Shown here piece by piece: positions 26,122 to 34,765 of a DNA stretch of 64,000 nt (position 1 is the first letter of the stretch; every line of letters begins with the position of its first letter). A program made the position numbers and the translations under genes. This DNA is from Pseudomonadota bacterium (GTDB lineage: Bacteria; Pseudomonadota; Alphaproteobacteria; Sphingomonadales; Sphingomonadaceae). The notes under the pieces are model-generated. The model searched no databases. It had not been told where the DNA came from and worked only from the letters and a program-made list of their open reading frames with translations. The stretch lies in the NCBI GenBank assembly GCA_020160755.1, contig JAIUPN010000014.1, positions 1 to 64,000 on the forward strand, written 5' to 3'.

Positions 26122-26285
26122 CGGCGACGGGCAGGTCTCCTGGCTTGCGGGTCAGCGCCGGTCGGCCGCCTTCTCGGGACCGGAATCCCAATGGCAAGTG
26201 GCCGATGGCTCGCCGCGTACAGTTGCAGGGGCAGCCGGGGTTTTCCCGTTCCCTCTTAGTCCCCGTCGCCGGGGAACCTGTCGCT
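26122..26285 (-). ncRNA. cobalamin riboswitch
   Basis: On the minus strand the conserved core is seen in order: AAGAGGGAA, then GGGAAAACCCCGGCTGCC, CCTGCAACTGT, a GCCACTT-type segment, and the B12 box GCAAGCCAGGAGACCTGCC. This is the cobalamin (AdoCbl) riboswitch aptamer. It lies about 150 bases before the btuB start, and the operon codes for B12 uptake and late synthesis. High cobalamin would switch the operon off. No clear terminator hairpin is visible in the expression platform, so control of ribosome binding is more likely. Confidence 0.95.
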
Positions 26286-26294
26286 TGCCGCGGC

Positions 26295-26323
26295 CGTTAG
26301 CCCGATTTTCGGGGCGCGGTCAA
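26295..26323 (-). promoter_or_regulatory. candidate promoter of the cobalamin operon
   Basis: On the minus strand TTGACC lies at 26323-26318, a 17-bp spacer follows, and CTAACG at 26300-26295 is a weak -10. Transcription would begin near 26288, immediately before the riboswitch core, which supports the call. Confidence 0.45.
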
Positions 26324-26348
26324 TTGCTGCAATGCGGGACGGCGTTCG

Positions 26349-27812
26349 TCAGAACAGCCCCGGCAGGTCACGTTGCGCTGCGCTTGGTCGGTCGGCCATC
26401 AGCATTTCGGGCCGCTCCGGCGCCAGCGATCGGCTGCTGCGCGCCGCCGCGCCGGTGCTCGCGTCGGCGATGCGCGTGGTGCAGGCGGTCCCCGAAAGGA
26501 AACCGATCGCCGCGCGCACCGAAGCTTCGCGGGGGTCGCCGAGCGGCAGGCTCAAATCGTCGTTCGCGGCGCAGCTGTTCGTGATCTTCGGCGCCAGCCC
26601 GTCATAATAGGCGCTCGCGCCTGCCGAGTTCGCGGTCGCGAAGGCGATCACGCGCATCCGGTCGTCGCACTCGGCGCGGTCGAGCGCGATCTGGCCGACG
26701 GGTTTGCCATAGGTATTGGCGCCGACGAGCGTCATATTGGTGCCGAGATAAGGCAGCATCGAATTGATCACGAGCTCGCTCGCCGATGCGGTCGATCCGG
26801 TGCCGATGAAGGCGATGCGCGTCGGGGCGATCGATTCGGGCTGCGCCGTGAAATAGCGCGTTTCGTTGTTTGCCGAGGCCTTCGACGGCCGGAAGACCAT
26901 CTGCGAGAAAACCTCGCTCGACGTGCGATTGCGCCCGAGCAGGTCGCCCATCAACCCGGCGGTCGAAACGAGCCCGCCGCCATTGTAGCGGAAGTCGATG
27001 ATGACGTCGGTCACGCCCTGGTTCCTGAAATTCAGGAATGCCGTCCGAAGCTGCGGGTCGGCCGACGAGATGAAGCTGCGCAGGTTGATATAGCCATAAT
27101 TGCGCCCGCCCTCGCTGATGATCTTTGCGCCATAGCGGTCGGAAACGGGGTCGAGCGAATAGTCGGCCTTGGCCACGGTGACGTCGCGCGTGCCGGCGGC
27201 GTCGGTGATGCGCAGCACGCGGCTCACGCCCGGGTCGTTGGGGCCGAGCGCATTGGTCAGCCCCGCGGTCCCTTCGGACGCGACGATGCTGGCAACGGTG
27301 CGTACATTGCCGGCGGTCGTGCCGATCCCGACGATTGCAGTTCCGCGATCGATGCCCGCGGCAAAGGCGGGGGCGCCTTCATATGCTTCGGCGATGACGA
27401 TCCGCTGGTTCGCTGCGTCATAGGCGAGGCGGACGCCGAAACCGGCGCTCGATCCGCTGGCATAGAAGGCGTTCTCCTCGGCGATTGAGGTGATGTAGGT
27501 GAAGAAACGGTCCTTGTTCAGCGCCCGCGCCGGCGCGACCAGCGCGTCGATATAGGACTGGACGGTGCCGTGGCTTGCCGGATTGACGCCACTCGCGACG
27601 TCGTTCGGGAACATATACCATTCGTCGATCACCGCCTTGGCGAAGGACTGGCGGGCGGAGAGGCTGCAGTTGGCGGTCGGTGTCGGCGTCGGCGTGGGAG
27701 GAGCGGTAACCGAACCACCGCTTCCGGAGGTGCCTTCGCCGCCTCCGCCGCACGATGCCAGCATCAGCGCCGCCAGCGTCACGGCCGCGACCGACTGCCT
27801 CGACTTACCCAT
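26349..27812 (-). CDS. S41-family peptidase lipoprotein
   Basis: The 487-aa protein has a lipoprotein signal (LAALMLASCGGGG) and a Gly/Ser/Thr-Pro linker (TPTPTPTAN). A PDZ-like region (about residues 110-180) precedes the S41 domain, which shows VIIDFRYNGGG, the Ser region GTGSTASASELVINSML and the Lys region VGANTYGKPVGQI. S41 enzymes cut proteins at C-terminal ends with a Ser-Lys dyad. It would be anchored to a membrane facing the periplasm. The ATG at 27812 has GGGGGAGAG upstream. Substrate unknown. Confidence 0.85.
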   Translation of the reverse strand: MGKSRQSVAAVTLAALMLASCGGGGEGTSGSGGSVTAPPTPTPTPTANCSLSARQSFAKAVIDEWYMFPNDVASGVNPASHGTVQSYIDALVAPARALNKDRFFTYITSIAEENAFYASGSSAGFGVRLAYDAANQRIVIAEAYEGAPAFAAGIDRGTAIVGIGTTAGNVRTVASIVASEGTAGLTNALGPNDPGVSRVLRITDAAGTRDVTVAKADYSLDPVSDRYGAKIISEGGRNYGYINLRSFISSADPQLRTAFLNFRNQGVTDVIIDFRYNGGGLVSTAGLMGDLLGRNRTSSEVFSQMVFRPSKASANNETRYFTAQPESIAPTRIAFIGTGSTASASELVINSMLPYLGTNMTLVGANTYGKPVGQIALDRAECDDRMRVIAFATANSAGASAYYDGLAPKITNSCAANDDLSLPLGDPREASVRAAIGFLSGTACTTRIADASTGAAARSSRSLAPERPEMLMADRPSAAQRDLPGLF

Positions 27813-27849
27813 CAATATTCTCTCCCCCGGATGCGACCCATTCGCGTGT

Positions 27850-28554
27850 CTATTCTGTTTCCACCCCGCCGCCGCGACCCTTGAAGCCCTGCGCGATGAC
27901 ATAAAGTTCGGGCGACCCCTTGCGGCTCGCCGGCGGCTTGGCGTGCTTTACCGTCGAAAAATGACGTTTGAGCAAAGTCAAAAGTTCGCGATCGGCGCCG
28001 CCCGCGAAGACCTTGGCGACGAAGGCGCCGCCGGGCAGCAAATTCTGCACCGCGAAATCGGCGGCGGTTTCGGCCAGCCCGATCGTGCGCAGATGGTCAG
28101 TCTGCGGATGGCCGACGGTGTTTGCCGCCATGTCCGAAATCACGAGGTCGGGGGCGCTGCCGAGCGCCTCGATCAGCGCGTCGGGCGCCGCATCGTCCAT
28201 GAAATCCATCTCGAGGATCGCCACGCCCTCGATCGGCTCGCACGCGAGCAGGTCGATGCCCGCGACGCGCGCGCGCGGGTTCGCCTTGCGCACGACCTGC
28301 GACCAGCCGCCCGGCGTGATCCCAAGGTCGACGACCGCGCGCGCTTTCTTGAGGAAGCCGAACTTGTCGTCGAGTTCGATCAGCTTGTACGCGGCGCGCG
28401 AACGATAACCTTCGGCCTGCGCGCGCCGGACATAGGGGTCGTTGAGCTGGCGTTGCAGCCAGCGTGTCGACGACACGCTGCGCTTGCGCGCGGTCTTGAC
28501 CCGCACGTGCAAGCCGCCTCGGCCGCTTCCGCCTTTCCCGCCGGCCCCGCTCAT
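27850..28554 (-). CDS. rlmE: 23S rRNA (uridine-2'-O)-methyltransferase RlmE
   Basis: RlmE (FtsJ/RrmJ) methylates U2552 of 23S rRNA. The 234-aa protein has the SAM motif as [13 protein letters not shown] (usually DLGAAPGGWSQ), [11 protein letters not shown] with catalytic Asp, GGAFVAKVF with catalytic Lys, and [11 protein letters not shown] with catalytic Glu. A basic, Gly-rich N-terminus ([13 protein letters not shown]) precedes it. The start at 28554 overlaps the ppx stop (ATGA), so ppx and rlmE are coupled. Confidence 0.95.
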   Translation of the reverse strand: MSGAGGKGGSGRGGLHVRVKTARKRSVSSTRWLQRQLNDPYVRRAQAEGYRSRAAYKLIELDDKFGFLKKARAVVDLGITPGGWSQVVRKANPRARVAGIDLLACEPIEGVAILEMDFMDDAAPDALIEALGSAPDLVISDMAANTVGHPQTDHLRTIGLAETAADFAVQNLLPGGAFVAKVFAGGADRELLTLLKRHFSTVKHAKPPASRKGSPELYVIAQGFKGRGGGVETE

Positions 28555-29642
28555 TTGCGATACTCGCGGCGGGTAACGGGGATGTCGCGGCCCTGCATCG
28601 CGAGGCAGCGCAAGATGCCCTCGCGAATCCCGCGGTCGGCGACGCCGACGCGCGCGGCGGGCCACAGGTCGATGATGCTTTCGAGGATCGCGCAGCCGGC
28701 GACGACCAGATCGGCGCGCTCGCGGCCGATGCACGCAATCTCGGCGCGGTCGGCGATGCTCGCATCGGCGAGGCGGCGGCTGATGTCGCGCATCGCGTCG
28801 GACGGGACGACGAGCCCGTCGACCGCACGGCGGTCATAGCGCGGCAGGTCGAGGAAAACGCTGGCGAGCGTGGTCACCGTGCCGCTGGTGCCGAGCAGGC
28901 GGAGCGGCTGGCCCGCGAAGCGTTCGGCGCGCCCGGCGAAGGCGGAAAAGGCATCACGCGTGACTTCGCGCATATGCGCATAGGCGGCCTGTCGGCCCGC
29001 AAGGCTGTCTTCGGGCAGCGGGGCGTGCTCGGTCAGGGATACGACGCCCCACGGCACGCTGATCCAGTCGTGGATCCTGACATCCTGATCGGACACATCG
29101 ACGTGCATCAGTTCGGTCGAGCCGCCGCCGATGTCGAAGATCAGCGCGGGGCCGTCGCCGGGCTCCATGAGGTTATGGCAGCCGAGCACGGCAAGACGCG
29201 CCTCTTCGGCGGCCGAGATAATGTCGAGGACGATGCCCGTTTCGCGGCGGACGCGGTCTGCGAGTTCTTCGCCGTTGGTCGCGCGGCGGCACGCTTCGGT
29301 CGCGACCGCGCGCGACAGCGAGACGTGACGGCGGCGAAGCTTGTCGGCGCAGATCGCCAGCGCCGCGACGGTGCGATCCATCGCCGCATCGCTGATCTTT
29401 CCGGTGCCGTGCAGGCCTTCACCGAGCCGGACGATGCGCGAAAAAGCGTCGATGACGACGAGCTCGCCATTTTGCGGGCGCGCGATCAAAAGCCGGCAAT
29501 TGTTGGTGCCAAGGTCGATCGCGGCATAGCTGCGCGGCCGGGTGACCGGCATCGGGCGCGGATCGCCACCCGCCTTGTTTCGTCCTTTTACCGCCGGGCC
29601 GGGCCGCGGCGGTCGCCTCGATGGCGCTGCCATTTGCCGCAT
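28551..29642 (-). CDS. ppx: Ppx/GppA-family exopolyphosphatase
   Basis: This actin-fold phosphatase releases phosphate from polyphosphate or from pppGpp. Motifs are [51 protein letters not shown] and [14 protein letters not shown]. The start is uncertain: ATGs at 29642, 29633 and 29555 are all in frame, and the catalytic domain begins just after the last. I use 29642 because CAGG lies upstream; the shortest form would still be complete. It is coupled to rlmE. Confidence 0.9.
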   Translation of the reverse strand: MRQMAAPSRRPPRPGPAVKGRNKAGGDPRPMPVTRPRSYAAIDLGTNNCRLLIARPQNGELVVIDAFSRIVRLGEGLHGTGKISDAAMDRTVAALAICADKLRRRHVSLSRAVATEACRRATNGEELADRVRRETGIVLDIISAAEEARLAVLGCHNLMEPGDGPALIFDIGGGSTELMHVDVSDQDVRIHDWISVPWGVVSLTEHAPLPEDSLAGRQAAYAHMREVTRDAFSAFAGRAERFAGQPLRLLGTSGTVTTLASVFLDLPRYDRRAVDGLVVPSDAMRDISRRLADASIADRAEIACIGRERADLVVAGCAILESIIDLWPAARVGVADRGIREGILRCLAMQGRDIPVTRREYRK

Positions 29643-29757
29643 GGCTATTATTACCTGTCTGCTCACGCGCCCGCAAAACCGCGAGCGTGCACTTGGCAGC
29701 AAACCTAGGCTTCCCCGGCCTTTATGGCAAGCTTCTCCTCCCGCGGCGGCACGGCGC

Positions 29758-29792
29758 AAAGAAAACCCCGCCCGGCACGGGGCCGGACGGGG
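29758..29792 (-). terminator. rho-independent terminator of the glycine-zipper gene
   Basis: CCCCGCCCGGC (29766-29776) pairs with GCCGGACGGGG (29782-29792) with one mismatch around a five-base loop. On the minus strand the stem is followed by TTTTCTTT. It lies about 40 bases after the stop of the minus-strand gene at 29833. Confidence 0.75.
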
Positions 29793-29832
29793 TGAAAGGG
29801 GGAGAGGAATTATTGGAGGTCGGGACTGCCCC

Positions 29833-30234
29833 TTAACGGCAGCCGTCATTCCCCTTGTCGATCGCGCGGCCGGCGATGGCGCCGACGGCGCCGCCGATGA
29901 TCGTGCCGACCGTGCGGTCGCCGCGGCCGGCGATTTCATGACCGGCAAGGCCGCCTGCGATCGCACCGATCACGGTGCCGCCGGTGCCCTTGTCGCACTG
30001 GCGATAATTGCGGCGGTCGCCACGATAATAGCGGCGGTCGTTGCGGTAATCGCGGCGGTTGTCGCGGCGATAGTCGCGGCGGTCATAGCGACGGTCGTCG
30101 CGATCATAGCCGCTGTAATAGCTCGAATAGCCATCACGGTCGTAATAGCCGTTCTGCGCTGCGGCGGGAGCCGCCATGCCCAGCGTCGCAGCGGACATCA
30201 GGGCGGCGATCGAGAGGGTCACCATCTTTTTCAT
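29833..30234 (-). CDS. secreted glycine-zipper 2TM protein
   Basis: The 133-aa protein has a signal peptide (IAALMSAATLGMAAPAAAQ), then a low-complexity stretch of Asp, Arg and Tyr (RDDRRYDRRDYRRDNRRDYR), then a glycine zipper (VIGAIAGGLAGHEIAG and VGTIIGGAVGAIAGRAID), as in the 17-kDa surface-antigen family. It is probably inserted in or attached to the outer membrane. The D/R/Y-rich tract may interact with nucleic acid or polyanions, but that is a guess. A terminator follows. Confidence 0.82.
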   Translation of the reverse strand: MKKMVTLSIAALMSAATLGMAAPAAAQNGYYDRDGYSSYYSGYDRDDRRYDRRDYRRDNRRDYRNDRRYYRGDRRNYRQCDKGTGGTVIGAIAGGLAGHEIAGRGDRTVGTIIGGAVGAIAGRAIDKGNDGCR

Positions 30235-30395
30235 TGTCGTTCTCCTTCGTCGTCATTGGCCCGACCGGGCTTTGTCGATGAAACAGTTTTGCCCGATTCG
30301 CATTGAGCGAAGCCTGAACATGGTTGTTGGCCAATGTTCAGCTTTCTGCGGTGAACCGCTTTCCTTTCCGGCAGCGGCGCCTTAACCCCGCGGCG

Positions 30396-31409
30396 ATGCG
30401 CCGCCTGCTCCTCGCCGCCCTGATTTTCCTTGCCGTCGGGCCGGTGCCCGGCGCCGTGATGCGCTATCCGCAGGAAGATCTGACCCAGCGCGCCGCGGCG
30501 CGCCCGCTGATCTTCGCGCCCGAAGAAGGTGGTGGCATGCGCTTTGTACGCGGTTGGCATCTCGTCAGTCCGCACAGCCGTTTCGGGGGTTTCTCGGCGA
30601 TTGCCCGGACCGCGCCGGGGCAGTTTCTGCTGATCGGCGACAATGGCTATTCGACCCGCCTGTCGCTCGATTCGCGCGGCGCGGTGGCGGCGGTCCGGGT
30701 CCGGGCGCTGCCGACGATCGATGGCCGTCCGGCACGCAAGGCGGCGGCCGATACCGAGGCGATGCTCATCGACGCGGCCAGCGGCAAGGTCTGGGTCGCG
30801 CTCGAAGGCGTCAACGAGATATGGCGGCTCGATCCGGGGCTTGCCCAGATCGAATCGCGCCGCAAGCTCCCTCGACCGCGCTGGCCCGCGAATCGCGGGC
30901 CAGAAGCGATGGCGCGGCTCGCAGACGGGCGGACGGTGGTATTTTCGGAGGATGCCGACGACGATCCGCGCGGGCGCGCGGCGCTGATCTACAGTGGCGA
31001 TCCCGCCGCACCGGGGCCGGCACCCGTCCGCTTCTTTTATGATTCGGCCGGGCGTGGACTGGTCAGCGATGCAGCGGCGCTGCCCGACGGGCGGATATTG
31101 CTTGTCCACCGGCGGCTTGGCTTCAACCCCGTTTTTACGACGATCGTGGCGATCGTCGACCCGGCCGACATCAGGGAGGGTGCCGTTGTGCGCGCGCGGA
31201 CGATCGGTCGTGTTCCCCGGCCGCTCGCCGAAAATTACGAAGGCGCGGCGATCTCGGTCGAGCAGGGGCGCACCTGGCTGTGGCTTGTCGCCGATGATAA
31301 TTTCAATGTGTGGCAGCGCAGCCTGCTGCTCCAGTTCGAGCTGGTTGACCTGCCGCCCAAAAAGGTACCGGACAGCAAAAAGGCGGCCCGGGCTAACCCG
31401 GCCGCCTGA
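30396..31409 (+). CDS. esterase-like phytase-family protein
   Basis: The 337-aa secreted protein (signal LLLAALIFLAVGPVPGAV) matches the phytase-like propeller family (PF13449 pattern): GFSAIARTAPGQFLLIGDNG, NRGPEAMARLADGR and ENYEGAAI. The function is probably hydrolysis of phosphate esters or another beta-propeller role outside the cytoplasm. The ATG at 30396 is preferred over 30324 because it begins the signal peptide. The gene's 3' end contains the terminator of the convergent rpmB gene. Confidence 0.8.
   Translation: MRRLLLAALIFLAVGPVPGAVMRYPQEDLTQRAAARPLIFAPEEGGGMRFVRGWHLVSPHSRFGGFSAIARTAPGQFLLIGDNGYSTRLSLDSRGAVAAVRVRALPTIDGRPARKAAADTEAMLIDAASGKVWVALEGVNEIWRLDPGLAQIESRRKLPRPRWPANRGPEAMARLADGRTVVFSEDADDDPRGRAALIYSGDPAAPGPAPVRFFYDSAGRGLVSDAAALPDGRILLVHRRLGFNPVFTTIVAIVDPADIREGAVVRARTIGRVPRPLAENYEGAAISVEQGRTWLWLVADDNFNVWQRSLLLQFELVDLPPKKVPDSKKAARANPAA
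31376..31407 (-). terminator. rpmB terminator inside the convergent gene's 3' end
   Basis: AGGCGGC (31381-31387) pairs with GCCGCCT (31401-31407), and CGGG (31389-31392) with CCCG (31397-31400), around a CTAA loop with one bulged base. On the minus strand the stem is followed by TTTTT (31380-31376). It ends rpmB but lies in the last codons of the phytase-like gene. Confidence 0.8.
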
Positions 31410-31432
31410 TTGCTTCAGCGATTCGAAAGCGC

Positions 31433-31726
31433 TTAAGCGGCCTTTTCGGCCAGCTTCTTTGCGACTTCCTTCTTCACCTTGCGGGCCGAGGCCGACAGCT
31501 GGTCGTCGCCGGCCTTGAGCAGCCAGTTGTCGAGGCCGCCATTATGTTCGACCGTGCGCAGGCCGTGGGTCGACACGCGCAGCTTCACGCCCTTGCCGAG
31601 CGCGTCCGACAGCAACGTCACATTCTGCAGGTTCGGCAGGAAAGTGCGCTTGGTCTTGTTGTTGGCGTGGCTGACATTGTGGCCAACCTGGCGGCCCTTG
31701 CCGGTCAGTTCGCAGATGCGCGACAT
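31433..31726 (-). CDS. rpmB: 50S ribosomal protein L28
   Basis: The 97-aa protein begins [23 protein letters not shown], the L28 signature, followed by [13 protein letters not shown], and ends in a Lys/Ala-rich tail ([13 protein letters not shown]), longer than in E. coli as in other alphaproteobacteria. The start at 31726 gives MSRICEL; an upstream ATG at 31744 would add six residues and is not needed. Confidence 0.98.
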   Translation of the reverse strand: MSRICELTGKGRQVGHNVSHANNKTKRTFLPNLQNVTLLSDALGKGVKLRVSTHGLRTVEHNGGLDNWLLKAGDDQLSASARKVKKEVAKKLAEKAA

Positions 31727-31865
31727 GGTCTTCGTCCTCGTCAAAAAATTTCGGATCGGCGTCCGGGCACTTCCCGCAAAACGGGTAGAACAGGACCGGA
31801 GTGAGCCGGGAAAGGCGCGCGCTTATCGGCTTGCCGGAGATTCGTCAAGCGAATAGGGCGCTTTT

Positions 31866-32321
31866 ATGCCCTCGTTTCCGCTTCCCGAACCCATGCGCCG
31901 CGCGCTCGATCTCGCGCGTATCGCCGCCGAATGGGGCGAAGTGCCGGTGGGCGCGGTGATCGTCAAGGATGGAGCGATTATCGCAGAGGGGCATAACCGC
32001 CCACGCGAATCGCACGATCCGACCGCGCATGCCGAAATCGTCGCGATTCGCGTCGCAGCAGCAAAGCTCGGCAACGAACGGCTCGACGGCTGCGATCTCT
32101 ATGTCACGCTCGAACCCTGCACGATGTGCGCGGGTGCGATCGCCCACGCCCGAATCGCGCGCCTCTATTATGGCGCCGACGATCCGAAGGGCGGCGCGGT
32201 CGTTCACGGTCCGCGCACCTTTGCGCAGCCGACGATCCACCACCGGCCCGAAATCTACGACGGCATCGGCGACGCGGAAGCGGCCGCGCTCCTTCGCGAC
32301 TTCTTCGCGTCGCGCCGCTAG
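31866..32321 (+). CDS. tadA: tRNA-specific adenosine deaminase
   Basis: TadA deaminates adenosine 34 of tRNA-Arg(ACG) to inosine. The 151-aa protein has the zinc motifs HAEIVAIR and PCTMCAGAIAHARI, and ends FFASRR. It is divergent from rpmB and convergent with the sirtuin gene; the two stops abut without a gap. Confidence 0.96.
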   Translation: MPSFPLPEPMRRALDLARIAAEWGEVPVGAVIVKDGAIIAEGHNRPRESHDPTAHAEIVAIRVAAAKLGNERLDGCDLYVTLEPCTMCAGAIAHARIARLYYGADDPKGGAVVHGPRTFAQPTIHHRPEIYDGIGDAEAAALLRDFFASRR

Positions 32322-33023
32322 CTAGCCTGTCATTTCATCGACCCATTGCGGCACCAGCCGCGTCGCCGGGCCGTGTCGCGCTTCGTCGAACCAGTGGCTG
32401 CCCTGGCTCGGCTCCATGTTGAGCTCGAGCGTGCGCGCGCCCGCTGCGCGCGCCTCACGCACGAACCCCGCAGCAGGATAGACCGCGCCCGAGGTGCCGA
32501 TCGACACGAACAGGTCAGCGCGGTTCAGCGCATGATAAATGTCCTCCATCCGGTACGGCATCTCGCCGAACCAGACGATGTCGGGACGCAGCGTGCCCAC
32601 CGCGCCGCACGCCGGACACGCCGGCCGATCGAGCAGCGGCCCGGTCCATGGAATCCGCGCGTCGCACGCGGTGCACCACGCGTTCAGATGCTCGCCGTGC
32701 ATATGGATCAGCCGCTTCGCCCCCGCACGCTCGTGCAGGTCGTCGACATTCTGCGTGACGATCAGCAGCTCGCCCGGCCATGCGGCGTCGAGCCGTGCGA
32801 GCGCTTCGTGCGCGGCATTCGGCGCCTTCGTCTGGATCGCCTCGCGCCGCATGTCATAAAATCGCAGGACAAGGTCGGGATCGCGCGCAAAGGCTTCGGG
32901 CGTCGCGACATCCTCGACGCGGTGCTGTTCCCAAAGGCCGCCGGCGTCGCGAAACGTATCGATGCCGCTTTCGGCCGAAACCCCGGCGCCGGTCAGGATG
33001 ACGATATTCTGGATCGGGGACAT
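32322..33023 (-). CDS. cobB: Sir2-family NAD-dependent deacylase
   Basis: This 233-aa sirtuin removes acyl groups from protein lysines using NAD. Motifs are LTGAGVSAESGIDTFRD, IVTQNVDDLHERAG, the catalytic-His HMHGE, and a zinc site CTAC / CPAC. The gene name cobB is used for bacterial sirtuins and is unrelated to the cobalamin operon here. It is divergent from dapB. Confidence 0.95.
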   Translation of the reverse strand: MSPIQNIVILTGAGVSAESGIDTFRDAGGLWEQHRVEDVATPEAFARDPDLVLRFYDMRREAIQTKAPNAAHEALARLDAAWPGELLIVTQNVDDLHERAGAKRLIHMHGEHLNAWCTACDARIPWTGPLLDRPACPACGAVGTLRPDIVWFGEMPYRMEDIYHALNRADLFVSIGTSGAVYPAAGFVREARAAGARTLELNMEPSQGSHWFDEARHGPATRLVPQWVDEMTG

Positions 33024-33115
33024 GCTATCCTGTTCTTCTTGATTCGAGGGCCGCAGCCGTTAGGCGGGCGGGGGCTGAACGCGCTTCAGCATGACGGGGG
33101 CAGGAAAGGCAAGCC

Positions 33116-33841
33116 ATGACCAGCATCGGTATTATCGGCAGCGAAGGGCGGATGGGCGTCGCGCTGGCCGCCGCCATATCCGAAGCCGGGCAGCGCTATT
33201 GCGGCGTCGACCGCGGCGGCAATGTCGTGAAGCTCGCGAGCGAGAGCGACGTGCTCGTCGACTTCTCGTCGCCCGCTGCGCTCGAAGCGACGCTCGACGC
33301 CTGCGTCGCGGCACGCAAGCCGATCGTCATCGGCACGACGGGGCTCGAGGAGCGTCATCATTATCTGATCGACGACGCGGCGCGCGATATCGCGGTGCTC
33401 CAGACGGGCAACACCTCGCTTGGGGTCACCCTGCTCGCACATCTCGTGCGCGAGGCGGCGGCGCGGCTCGACCCCGAATATGATATCGAGATCGTCGAGA
33501 TGCATCACCGGATGAAGGTCGACGCGCCGAGCGGTACCGCGCTGCTGTTGGGGCAGGCGGCGGCCGAGGGGCGCGGGATCAACCTTGCGACCTGCTCCGA
33601 ACGCGGCCGCGACGGCCTCACCGGTGCACGCGGGCATGGCAAGATCGGCTTTGCAAGTCTGCGCGGCGGCACCGTCGCGGGCGACCATGACGTGATCTTC
33701 GCCGGGCCCGAGGAAATGATCACCCTCGCGCACCGCGCCGAAAACCGCATGATCTTCGCGCGCGGCGCGGTGCGTGCGGCGCTGTGGTTGCTCCGCCAGA
33801 AACCCGAACGCTATACGATGCCGCAGGTGTTGGGGCTGTAG
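33116..33841 (+). CDS. dapB: 4-hydroxy-tetrahydrodipicolinate reductase
   Basis: DapB reduces hydroxytetrahydrodipicolinate in lysine and meso-diaminopimelate synthesis. The 241-aa protein has GIIGSEGRMG (Rossmann), VIGTTGL, the active-site EMHHRMKVDAPSGTAL, and the C-terminal HRAENRMIFARGAVRAA. Length is a little shorter than E. coli DapB, as in relatives. It is followed by the Mrr-like gene with only two bases between. Confidence 0.97.
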   Translation: MTSIGIIGSEGRMGVALAAAISEAGQRYCGVDRGGNVVKLASESDVLVDFSSPAALEATLDACVAARKPIVIGTTGLEERHHYLIDDAARDIAVLQTGNTSLGVTLLAHLVREAAARLDPEYDIEIVEMHHRMKVDAPSGTALLLGQAAAEGRGINLATCSERGRDGLTGARGHGKIGFASLRGGTVAGDHDVIFAGPEEMITLAHRAENRMIFARGAVRAALWLLRQKPERYTMPQVLGL

Positions 33842-33843
33842 CG

Positions 33844-34758
33844 ATGCCGGGGGAAGAGAAAATGCGGAGACGATTTCAGATCGGCGCTGACGGCCTGCCG
33901 GATTTGCCGGGCATGATGCTGGTAACGATTGAGGCATTGAGAGACCTCGGCGGATCGGCCACCATCCAGGAGCTTGATGAGCGAGTTATCGAATTGGAGG
34001 GTGTCTCCGAAGAAGAGCAATCGTTCGCCATGCCGCGCGACGAAAATCGCCCGAGAGTGAACTACTATCTTGCTTGGGCAAGAACATATTTGAAGCGTGG
34101 TGGCGCGCTGGAAAACTCTGCGAGAGCCGTGTGGGCGTTGACTGAGGCTGGCTCGTCCATTGTCACTATTGAAGAAACGCGCGCTATTTATGAGCTTGTA
34201 AATTTGGAGGAGAGAGCTCGCGCCAAGGCGAAGCGTGGCGCGGCCAAGTCGACTGGCATTGAAGTGGAAGAGGCCGTCGATACAGAGTCGGGGGATACGG
34301 AAGACTGGAAGTCTCAGCTACTTGGCGTGCTGGTTTCTATGGCGCCGGATGCATTCGAGCGTTTATCGCAGCGTTTGCTTCGAGAAGCCGGATTTACGAA
34401 GGTCGAGGTTCGAGGGAAATCTGGCGATGGCGGGATAGACGGCCTTGGAGTGTTGCGCGTCAATCTCGTGTCATTTCAAGTCTATTTCCAGTGTAAACGG
34501 TGGAAAGGCAGCGTTGGATCAAAAGAAATAAGGGACTTTCGAGGCGCGCTGCAAGGCAGAGCCGACAAGGGGCTTTTCATAACAACTGGACATTTCACGA
34601 GCCAGGCATCCGATGAAGCAACGCGCGACGGAGCGATCGCGATTGATTTGATCGATGGAGACCGCCTCTGCGATCTCCTGAAAGAGAATAAGCTAGGCGT
34701 CGAAACGAAAATGATCGAACGTATTAAGGTCGATACGCATTGGTTCGATGGCATTTGA
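33844..34758 (+). CDS. mrr: Mrr-type restriction endonuclease
   Basis: The 304-aa protein has a winged-helix N-terminal domain (about residues 10-110, YYLAWARTYLKRGGALENS) and an Mrr catalytic domain (about residues 170-295): FERLSQRLLREAGFTKVEV, then GKSGDGGIDG and QCKRW, which form the PD-(D/E)xK site. Mrr cuts foreign or modified DNA (type IV restriction). Base composition is visibly lower in G+C than dapB and nth, with AT-rich codons, which suggests horizontal gain. The start is at 33844, right after the dapB stop. Confidence 0.88.
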   Translation: MPGEEKMRRRFQIGADGLPDLPGMMLVTIEALRDLGGSATIQELDERVIELEGVSEEEQSFAMPRDENRPRVNYYLAWARTYLKRGGALENSARAVWALTEAGSSIVTIEETRAIYELVNLEERARAKAKRGAAKSTGIEVEEAVDTESGDTEDWKSQLLGVLVSMAPDAFERLSQRLLREAGFTKVEVRGKSGDGGIDGLGVLRVNLVSFQVYFQCKRWKGSVGSKEIRDFRGALQGRADKGLFITTGHFTSQASDEATRDGAIAIDLIDGDRLCDLLKENKLGVETKMIERIKVDTHWFDGI

Positions 34759-34765
34759 CCGTATA

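Noticed and set aside
16909-26323. an undescribed corrin-ring pathway
   Set aside because: All synthesis genes present match known late-step families; no methyltransferase or ring-contraction genes are in the window.
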